Part shown: positions 1 through 5,572 of the stretch, piece after piece
How the letters are laid out: each line of letters begins with the position of its first letter
Numbering within the stretch: the first letter of the stretch is position 1
DNA from: Fimbriimonadales bacterium
GTDB lineage: Bacteria; Armatimonadota; Fimbriimonadia; Fimbriimonadales; GBS-DC
NCBI GenBank assembly: GCA_026416655.1
Contig: JAOAES010000184.1
Location: 1-5,572 of the forward strand
Length of the DNA: 5,572 bases
Direction: 5' to 3'
The notes under the pieces: model-generated
What the model saw: the letters and a program-made list of their open reading frames with translations, nothing else
The model's database searches: none
Told to the model about the DNA's origin: nothing
Program-made: the position numbers and the translations under genes

Positions 1-420
1 CTCCCGCGCTAACGGCAGGCTATTCGGAGGAACCGTTGCGTGCCTGGAGTAATAACCGCTGGTGTTCGTGACGCTGGGCATCAGCGGTAGCAGAGGGGTG
101 GTGCTGGTTGCGCCGTCCTTGAGCGAGAGCCAGACCGTGCCGCTGGGCTTGAGGGCGTTATGGGCAAGCACTTCGCCCAGCGCCAGCAGTTCGGGAACGC
201 CGTCGGCGTCTAAATCCGCCAGTGTCGCTCGCGTGTATTCCCAGTAGTCTTCTCCACCCCTGAGTTGAGGCGGACGCGGCAGAACGCCCATCCGCTTACG
301 CTCCAGCATGAGCGGCTCCAGCGCAGGCTCGCCAGAGCGGCGCGTGCCTGCGAACCAGAGCAACCCGATTCCCGCCAGCGCGAACCCAACGACGATGCCA
401 ACCCTGACAAGTTTGCGCAC
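1..420 (-). CDS. Membrane-anchored protein with a calcium-loop-like (FG-GAP/VCBS type) motif, N-terminal part
   Basis: This open frame of 140 codons runs off the left edge without a stop, so only the N-terminus is visible. I do not recognise the family. Residues 1-6 are basic (VRKLVR, read as Met-RKLVR). They are followed by a single hydrophobic helix at about 7-24 (VGIVVGFALAGIGLLWFA) and then TRRSG. This predicts a signal-anchor or signal peptide with the rest outside the cytoplasm. Residues 67-77 read LADLDADGVPE, a DxDxDGxxE loop (Asp69, Asp71, Asp73, Glu77) as in FG-GAP/VCBS repeats, dockerins and EF hands, and the LLALGE after it fits an FG-GAP-like strand. GTG at 420 is preferred because a perfect AGGAGG lies 11 bases upstream and the membrane segment starts at once. 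A further in-frame GTG inside the A2M gene would add a charged tail but has no such site. The start is 23 bases after the A2M stop, so co-transcription is likely. The product could be a repeat-containing sensor or adhesin-like protein; function is unknown. Confidence 0.8.
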   Translation of the reverse strand, partial: MRKLVRVGIVVGFALAGIGLLWFAGTRRSGEPALEPLMLERKRMGVLPRPPQLRGGEDYWEYTRATLADLDADGVPELLALGEVLAHNALKPSGTVWLSLKDGATSTTPLLPLMPSVTNTSGYYSRHATVPPNSLPLARE

Positions 421-431
421 TGCCCCACGCG

Positions 432-437
432 CCTCCT
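432..437 (-). promoter_or_regulatory. Shine-Dalgarno of the downstream membrane protein gene
   Basis: On the minus strand the short gap after the A2M stop contains GGAAGGAGG (432-440), with a full AGGAGG core. It lies 11 bases before the GTG at 420, slightly long but usable. A second GTG at 428 is only 3 bases from the core and opens a different frame, which stops after 72 codons with no recognisable protein character. The site therefore supports 420 as the start and indicates independent ribosome loading next to the A2M stop. Confidence 0.7.
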
Positions 438-443
438 TCCGAC

Positions 444-3400
444 TCAGTTCGGTCTTATCCGCAATTTGAAGCCGTTGCTGTGCGCCTGGTAGGGCGCGTA
501 CATGCCCCACAGGTGCGCGGGCAGAATCGTATATTCGCCCGGCGTCTCGGCGCGCACCAGCAGCGTGTAGCGATAGCTATCGCCCTGCCGCCAGTATTGA
601 CGGAACGCCACCGAGCGGTCGTCTCGTACCTCTTCATGGGCGTAGTCCCACCACCAGGCGTCGAGGAACGCCTCGGTCTCGAACGGGGCGCAGCCCGCCG
701 CGAATGGGGTCTCCAGCACGGTGTAGTCGAGGCGCGAGACTTTCTGGGGCATGCGGACATCCACATCGATGCGCAGCAGTTCGCCCGCGCGCACGGCGTC
801 GCCCGAACGCAAGGGATGCAACCGCTCGCCCGGCGTGGTCATCTCGGTGGGGCGTTCGAGGCGGTACACGCGCAAACGCACCGGTCCGGCAGGGTCTTCC
901 GCAAGGGGCACAGCGCGCGCCTGCGTGAGAACCACGCTCACCAGCGGCGCGCCGCGCAGCGGGCGGAGCGTTATCACATTCTCGCCCGGACGCCACGCCA
1001 AGCCTTTCAGAGTCAGGGGTTGCATGAGTCGCCGCGCGCCGAGAGAAGTAATCACCACGCGCTGAATCGGCTGTCCGTTCAGTTGCACCTCATATTCCGC
1101 TTCGCGCGTCGCGAAACCGCGTTCGTACCGCATCCCGTAATCCAGCAACGCCTCAATCGCCAGGGCGGTGTCGCGCGACTGATACCAGCGCCCGTTCCGA
1201 TAGCCCTGCGTTATGCCAATCACGGTCTTGCCGACGAGCTGCTCATAGCGTTGCGCGGAGCCGAACCACTCGGCGGCGCGCTCGCGGCTGAGCAGCAACG
1301 CCTGCAGCGCCAACGCCTGCGCCTCGTGAGGCGACCAGTAGCCCCAGTACCACCACGGGTCGTCCGTGCGGTTGGGCGACCAGTCGATGTAGTTGCGGTC
1401 TTCTAAGGCGTCGCGGCGCAGAGCGTCCCAGAGCGCCTTCAGATGACGCTCAGCGTTGGGCAAGTCGCGCCAGCGCAACAGGGTATGAATCAGCCACAAT
1501 CGATTCGTCTGCAAGTCGCCCACAGAGAATCGCCTGCCGGGTTCCCCCTCTGGCTCGCGCAACGACCACGCGATCAGTTCAGAAAGGAACGGGCTGAGTT
1601 TGGAGCGCAGGGCGTCGGGCGGCGTGGGGTCTACCTCCGCCAGAACCGCAAGCGTGAAGAGCCACTCATGCGCCCCGTTCCAGACAACCTCCTGCACCTC
1701 GTCGGAGTTCATTCGAGTCTGTATGTCCTCCAGCCGTTTGGCGACCAGCCGTCGCAGGGCGTCCTTGCCGCGTTCGTACATTCCGTCGGACACCTGCACG
1801 CCCGCCTGCCTCGCCTTGTGCAGCCCCCAGACGGCGTAGGCAGTCGTCCAGAGGGTGGATTCCTCACCTTCCCACCAGCCCCAGCCGCCGTCATAGAGTT
1901 GCATACTGCTCAATCGATCTAGCGATTGCTGCGTGATTGTCTCGATTTTGCGGCGCGTCTCGGCGTCTAACGGCTCGCCCGCTTGCTCAAGGGCGCGTTT
2001 CGCCAGCACCGCGGGCGCGAATCGGCTCACGGTCTGCTCCACACAGCCGTAGGGGTAGTCCAGCAGATAGGGCAGGCTGTCCAGCACTATCGCCGTTGCG
2101 CTCGGCATACTGCGCAGGGTCAGCGTCGTGAGTTCCGTGCGGGCGTCGGGGCGCAGGGTGAAAGTAATCTGTCGCTCGGCGTTCAGCAGAATCGCGCGGC
2201 TGTCGGCGTCGGTAAGCGCGAGGGGCTTGACCTCCAGCGTGCGCTCCTCCGCATCGCGCAGGCGTCCGTTCACCTCGCGGGCGACGAGCGTGAACTTCTG
2301 AACGCCAATCGCCTTCGCCTCATAGTCCCAGCGCACCGTCGCCGAGTTGCGGGCGGGCACGGTCAGGTTCTGCGTGCGCACGCCGTCGGGCGCGCGGAGT
2401 TCCACCTGCACCGTGCGCGGCTGGTCGGTGTCGTTGCTGACGACGGCGTTAATCTCTGTGCGGTCACCCTCAATCAGCCACAGGGGCAGCCGCAGGCGTG
2501 CCATCAGGTCTTTAGAGGCTTTGACCTTCGCGCGGGCGTAGCCGATTTTCGTGTCCGCGGTGTGCCCAATCACCGTGAGTCGCCACTCCGTGAGATTATC
2601 AGGCAGTTTGAGGCGCACGAGTGCCTGCCCACGCGTGTCGGTTCTAATCGTCGGCTGCCAGTAGGCGGTGTCGGGGAAGTCGCGGCGGATGGTCTCCGCA
2701 GTGCCTTTGTCGCCTTGCAGCGCGAGCCACACGGCGGAGAAGTCGGTATACACGGCGTTCCAGCGTCGCCCGAAGAAGGCGCTGCGCACGGCGGCGGGGC
2801 GGTCTTCGCGAATGCTGTAGATTGCCTCGTCCACAATCGCGAGCGATACTTCGGCGGGCGCGGGGCGTCCCTGCAGGTCGGCGGTCTGGATGCGCACCTG
2901 CATCGGCTCGCCGGGTTCGTAGCGCGGCTTGTCGGTCTGCACGCTCACCTGCAGCGCGCCCGTCCGCTCGCCCACCTTCACCTCCAGCACGCGCTGCACG
3001 AGTTCCTTGTTGCGCACCATGCACACGACGATGTAGGCGTTGGGGATTTGCTCGCGCGTGAGCGGGATGCGCACGCGGGTCAGCGCGCCCTGCGCTTGGA
3101 CGACCTGCGAGCGGTGGAGCGCGTTGCCTTCCAGCGTGATGTAGAACACGGCGTCGCGATAGGGCGTGCGCAGGGCAAGCTCCGCTTGCTCGCCCGGCTC
3201 GAACACGCGCTGGTTCAAGCGGACTTCAAGCGCGTTGGCGTCGCGGCTGTAGCCTTCCCACCAGGGTTGATAGCGTTCATCCCAAACCCACAGGATATGA
3301 CGCGCCTTGAACGGGTTGCCGTCGGAGTCGCGGGCGGTCAGCTGCACCTCCCAGTCGCCGCTGAGGTCGGGAGCAAACTGAAACTCGGCGATTCCCTGCG

Positions 3401-5552
3401 CGTTGGTCTGAATGACACCTTCAAAGCGCGGCTCTGTGCGCACACGCCCGCCCGCGAGCAGCTGCTTGCCCGCCTGCCAGCGCAGTGTGGCTTGCACGGG
3501 CTGCCCCGTGCGACGGTCGGTCAGGCGCACCGTATAACGGTAGGTGCGCCCCGATTCCCCGAAATCGCGGTCGGGTGTGAGCGTCGCCTGCCACACGGAG
3601 GGGGCAACCTCGAACTCTGCTTTCCCCTGCGCGCCTTCCCAGCCCGCCGAAAGCGCGTACACCTCCAGCGTGTATTCGTAAGTGATGTCCGAAGCGTCCC
3701 AGTAGCGAGGGCGATTCTCGTCGCCCGGCAACAGCTTCGTGGAGGGAAGAGTCAGGTAAGCGCGTCCCGCAGCGTTGGTGGTCAGCTCGCCTGTTGCAAC
3801 GACCTGCCCGTAGCCCCCGTCGTAGTCGATGTAGCCCTCCTCGTCGCCCCAATCGAGATAGTCGTACTCCTCGCCGAAGTAGTCCCAGTTCCACTTCTCG
3901 CGGCGATAGAGGGTGTAATGCAACTGCGTGTTGGGCACGGGCATCCCGAAGTAGTAGTCCACGCTGATTTGCACGCGCACGCTTTCGCCGGGCATGTAGA
4001 GTTTATGGTCGGGTTCGACCGTGATCCGATAGGTCGGCTTGCGATACGCACTGAGGGGCGCACTGCCCTCAATCATTCCATAGTCGCCGATGTGCGCGCG
4101 GATGCGATAGAAGCCCGTCTCCGCTTCGGGGGAAGTTGTGAAACTTGCGTGGAACGCGCCCATCGAGTTGAGGACGGCGCGCAGTTCCGAGACGACCTCT
4201 TCACGCGGGTTCACAATCTCGATACGCACAGGCGTATTCGGCGGGGGCAGTTTATAGTCAGGCGTCTTACCCAGGCGCGCAATGCCCTTGAAATGAACGG
4301 TATGTCCCGGACGGTAGATGGGGCGTTCCGTGTAGATGACGCCGTGCAGAGGTTTGCCGTTGCGGGTTTCGCCGTCCCACGACGCGACGCTGACGCGCCC
4401 CCAGTGAACCAGTTGCCCACTGCGCGGCGATTTCACGGCAATCAGCTGCCCGCGCCAGTCTTGCTGAGGCGTCAGCGGCTCGAATCGCCACAGCCCGTTC
4501 GCGTCCGCGCGTCCTGTGCGCACAGGCTCATACACGACGCTCCCCCGATTGCCCTCGCCCGCTTGCCGTGCGCGATACACCGCCACCTCAACGCCGGGCA
4601 CAGGTCGCCCCGTGCGCAAATCGGTACACCAGAGTTCCGCCGCGTTCGAGGAAACTTTCGACACCACGCCAATCGAGGAGATGACCATCAGCGCGACGCG
4701 CCGATTGTAGCCCGCCTCCACCGTCAGCAGGTAGGTTCCTTCGGGTTGTTTCGGAACTTCCACATACTGGGTGAACACGCCTTCGGGGTCGCGCCCGCGA
4801 ATAGGAGCCTCGGTACGCCAGACGGCGGTGAAGTACGGTTTGTAGTCCTCCAGTCGCCGCGCCAGCTCGATTTCGGAACGCCACCACCCATAACGCGTTT
4901 CGTTCAGGAAATCATAGAGCGCGGCGGGGACGGACTGCCCCGTATTGCGCACCCGATAGAGCGTTAGCTGCAAGACATCTTCCTCGTGGAAGCCGCGAAT
5001 CCCCACGCGCGTCGGCTCGTCAGGGTAATACACGACTTGCGGGTGAATCAGATCCAGAAACGGCGCAGGTGGGGTAAGCCAGAGGTCGATATTCTGTCGC
5101 GCGCCCTCTCTGATTTCGATGCGTCGCTCTTCCTCAGGGCTTAGGGAATGCACTCGTCCGCTGGCATACACCCGATAGATGCCTGCGGGAATCCCGCGCA
5201 GCTGGAAGCGTCCCTCCGCGTCCGCGTAGGTCTCCCACACATTCGCGGGGTAGCCCTCCCCCTCGTAGTCATACCAGTATTCGTCGCGCCAGCCCTGACG
5301 CCGATGTGCCTGCACGGTTTCCTCTTCCCATTCGGGGGGAGGTTCTGGGCGTGGGCGTTCGCCAAACGGCTCAATCAGTTCCAGTCGGACATAGGCTTTC
5401 GGAATCCCGGCTAAGTTGTATCCTGAGTAAGCAACTCCGAACACGCTGCCTCGTGGCGGCTCGTTGCGCACTAACTCGGCGATTCCGTACAGTTGAAACC
5501 CTAACAGCAGGATGCATCCAAGCGCGATATGCGCTACCTTGCGCCAGACCAT
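444..5552 (-). CDS. Bacterial alpha-2-macroglobulin family protein with intact thioester (protease trap), 1702 residues
   Basis: This is a complete A2M-family protein, near the length of E. coli YfhM (about 1650 residues). Residues 1-28 form a basic start plus hydrophobic stretch (signal peptide or anchor). Residues 35-160 resemble a carboxypeptidase-regulatory beta domain, ending in AEGRFQLRGIPAGIYRVYA. MG domains follow. The hallmark TERPIYRPGHTVHFKG is at 408-423, RKPTYRITVEPD at 504-515, a bait-region domain at about 772-965 (AIVDEAIYSI at 905-914), and FPDTAYWQPTIRTDTRGQA at 959-977, which opens the MG7-like part. The thioester domain spans about 1145-1475, with YPYGCVEQT at 1166-1174 (Cys1170 and Gln1173 form the bond) and DGGWGWW at 1221-1227. 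A C-terminal MG10-like domain covers about 1552-1702. Known family role: bait cleavage triggers covalent capture of proteases outside the cytoplasm. ATG at 5552 is chosen because the hydrophobic segment follows directly; the frame stays open to the window edge, so an earlier start is not excluded. Family assignment is very secure; the domain borders are approximate. Confidence 0.96.
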   Translation of the reverse strand: MVWRKVAHIALGCILLLGFQLYGIAELVRNEPPRGSVFGVAYSGYNLAGIPKAYVRLELIEPFGERPRPEPPPEWEEETVQAHRRQGWRDEYWYDYEGEGYPANVWETYADAEGRFQLRGIPAGIYRVYASGRVHSLSPEEERRIEIREGARQNIDLWLTPPAPFLDLIHPQVVYYPDEPTRVGIRGFHEEDVLQLTLYRVRNTGQSVPAALYDFLNETRYGWWRSEIELARRLEDYKPYFTAVWRTEAPIRGRDPEGVFTQYVEVPKQPEGTYLLTVEAGYNRRVALMVISSIGVVSKVSSNAAELWCTDLRTGRPVPGVEVAVYRARQAGEGNRGSVVYEPVRTGRADANGLWRFEPLTPQQDWRGQLIAVKSPRSGQLVHWGRVSVASWDGETRNGKPLHGVIYTERPIYRPGHTVHFKGIARLGKTPDYKLPPPNTPVRIEIVNPREEVVSELRAVLNSMGAFHASFTTSPEAETGFYRIRAHIGDYGMIEGSAPLSAYRKPTYRITVEPDHKLYMPGESVRVQISVDYYFGMPVPNTQLHYTLYRREKWNWDYFGEEYDYLDWGDEEGYIDYDGGYGQVVATGELTTNAAGRAYLTLPSTKLLPGDENRPRYWDASDITYEYTLEVYALSAGWEGAQGKAEFEVAPSVWQATLTPDRDFGESGRTYRYTVRLTDRRTGQPVQATLRWQAGKQLLAGGRVRTEPRFEGVIQTNAQGIAEFQFAPDLSGDWEVQLTARDSDGNPFKARHILWVWDERYQPWWEGYSRDANALEVRLNQRVFEPGEQAELALRTPYRDAVFYITLEGNALHRSQVVQAQGALTRVRIPLTREQIPNAYIVVCMVRNKELVQRVLEVKVGERTGALQVSVQTDKPRYEPGEPMQVRIQTADLQGRPAPAEVSLAIVDEAIYSIREDRPAAVRSAFFGRRWNAVYTDFSAVWLALQGDKGTAETIRRDFPDTAYWQPTIRTDTRGQALVRLKLPDNLTEWRLTVIGHTADTKIGYARAKVKASKDLMARLRLPLWLIEGDRTEINAVVSNDTDQPRTVQVELRAPDGVRTQNLTVPARNSATVRWDYEAKAIGVQKFTLVAREVNGRLRDAEERTLEVKPLALTDADSRAILLNAERQITFTLRPDARTELTTLTLRSMPSATAIVLDSLPYLLDYPYGCVEQTVSRFAPAVLAKRALEQAGEPLDAETRRKIETITQQSLDRLSSMQLYDGGWGWWEGEESTLWTTAYAVWGLHKARQAGVQVSDGMYERGKDALRRLVAKRLEDIQTRMNSDEVQEVVWNGAHEWLFTLAVLAEVDPTPPDALRSKLSPFLSELIAWSLREPEGEPGRRFSVGDLQTNRLWLIHTLLRWRDLPNAERHLKALWDALRRDALEDRNYIDWSPNRTDDPWWYWGYWSPHEAQALALQALLLSRERAAEWFGSAQRYEQLVGKTVIGITQGYRNGRWYQSRDTALAIEALLDYGMRYERGFATREAEYEVQLNGQPIQRVVITSLGARRLMQPLTLKGLAWRPGENVITLRPLRGAPLVSVVLTQARAVPLAEDPAGPVRLRVYRLERPTEMTTPGERLHPLRSGDAVRAGELLRIDVDVRMPQKVSRLDYTVLETPFAAGCAPFETEAFLDAWWWDYAHEEVRDDRSVAFRQYWRQGDSYRYTLLVRAETPGEYTILPAHLWGMYAPYQAHSNGFKLRIRPN
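2034..2045 (-). other. Thioester motif Cys-Val-Glu-Gln of the A2M protein
   Basis: These four codons (residues 1170-1173) encode the CxEQ signature of thioester proteins; E. coli YfhM has CLEQ and animal A2M and C3 have CGEQ. Cys1170 and Gln1173 would form the internal beta-cysteinyl-gamma-glutamyl thioester. Both are present, so the protein is predicted to be of the covalent-trapping class and not the thioester-less class typified by E. coli YfaS-like paralogues. The preceding tyrosines (Tyr1166 and Tyr1168, in YPYGC) match the conserved context in bacterial members, where tyrosine near the site helps shield the bond from water. Confidence 0.93.
2667..2819 (-). other. Candidate bait region of the A2M protein
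   Basis: Residues 912-962 lie between AIVDEAIYSI, the end of the bait-domain strand, and AYWQPTIRTDTRG, the start of the next conserved block. This is where family members carry the protease-sensitive bait. The stretch has many cleavable residues: basic sites near 915-930 (REDRP, VRS, GRR), aromatic sites (FFG, VYTDF), and a KGTAETIRRDF tail. The location follows from family knowledge. The exact limits and the proteases served are inference. Confidence 0.6.
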
Positions 5553-5556
5553 AGTC

Positions 5557-5561
5557 TCACC
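5557..5561 (-). promoter_or_regulatory. Weak possible ribosome binding site of the A2M gene
   Basis: Only 20 bases upstream of the A2M ATG are present. They include GGTGA four bases before the start codon, a poor and rather close match to the GGAGG consensus. No promoter can be judged from this remnant. The weakness of the site leaves some room for a start outside the window. Confidence 0.3.
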
Positions 5562-5572
5562 GCGAATCGGTT

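Noticed and set aside
62..247. A 61-codon plus-strand frame opposite the partial gene
   Set aside because: It has low-complexity Ser-rich content, no ribosome site, and lies opposite a better-supported coding frame.
210..428. A 72-codon minus-strand frame starting at GTG 428 directly after the A2M gene
   Set aside because: Its start is only 3 bases from the AGGAGG core and its product is a Ser/Arg-rich string without features. The overlapping frame from GTG 420 gives a clear membrane segment and calcium-loop motif and remains open to the window edge.
421..443. Possible terminator between the two genes
   Set aside because: The gap is 23 bases and mostly occupied by the ribosome binding site. 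No stem followed by a T-run is present, so read-through as one transcript is more likely.
480..1406. A 308-codon plus-strand open frame
   Set aside because: It is in the same antisense register as the long shadow frame and lies opposite conserved thioester-domain and C-terminal MG sequence. It has no recognisable protein features.
1983..4967. A 994-codon open frame on the plus strand opposite the A2M gene
   Set aside because: It is codon-aligned antisense to the A2M gene. In that register its stops would require the sense codons TTA, CTA or TCA, which are rare in a GC-rich gene. The translation has no domain character (rich in Arg, Val, His and Leu), whereas the minus-strand product is an unmistakable A2M. 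The breaks at 1404-1406, 1920-1922 and 4965-4967 are exactly sense TTA or CTA codons.
5553..5572. Promoter of the A2M gene
   Set aside because: Only 20 bases are available upstream of the start and they contain no -10 or -35-like pair that could be judged.

Overview
The window is bacterial, GC-rich and gene-dense. Essentially all of it is read from the minus strand as two consecutive genes, apart from 20 bases at the right edge. The base composition, the use of GTG starts and a 23-base intergenic gap fit a compact bacterial genome with an exported or periplasmic-facing proteome. The phylum cannot be fixed from the sequence. A non-enterobacterial lineage such as Armatimonadota, or a comparable GC-rich diderm group, is only a guess.

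Positions 5552 down to 444 encode one very large protein of 1702 residues, a bacterial alpha-2-macroglobulin (A2M). It has an N-terminal membrane or signal segment, then a small carboxypeptidase-regulatory-like beta domain. A series of macroglobulin (MG) beta-sandwich domains follows, interrupted by a candidate bait region near residues 912-962. Next comes a thioester domain with an intact CVEQ motif at residues 1170-1173, and finally a C-terminal MG10-like domain. Such proteins trap attacking proteases: cleavage of the bait exposes the thioester, which then bonds covalently to the protease.

Positions 420 down to 1, downstream in transcription order, hold the first 140 codons of a second gene that runs off the left edge. 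It begins at a GTG with a strong Shine-Dalgarno. It encodes a membrane-anchored protein with an extracytoplasmic DxDxDGxxE loop like those of FG-GAP/VCBS or EF-hand calcium sites. The tight spacing suggests one operon. In E. coli the A2M homologue yfhM sits beside pbpC, a penicillin-binding protein. The neighbour here does not look like a penicillin-binding protein in the part that can be seen.

The promoter of the A2M gene lies outside the window or in its last 20 bases. I see no RNA gene, mobile element, CRISPR array, notable repeat or terminator. The system is a recognisable family. What merits a second look is its variant architecture (N-terminal beta domain, acidic-aromatic insertions, non-lipoprotein anchor) and its unfamiliar operon partner.
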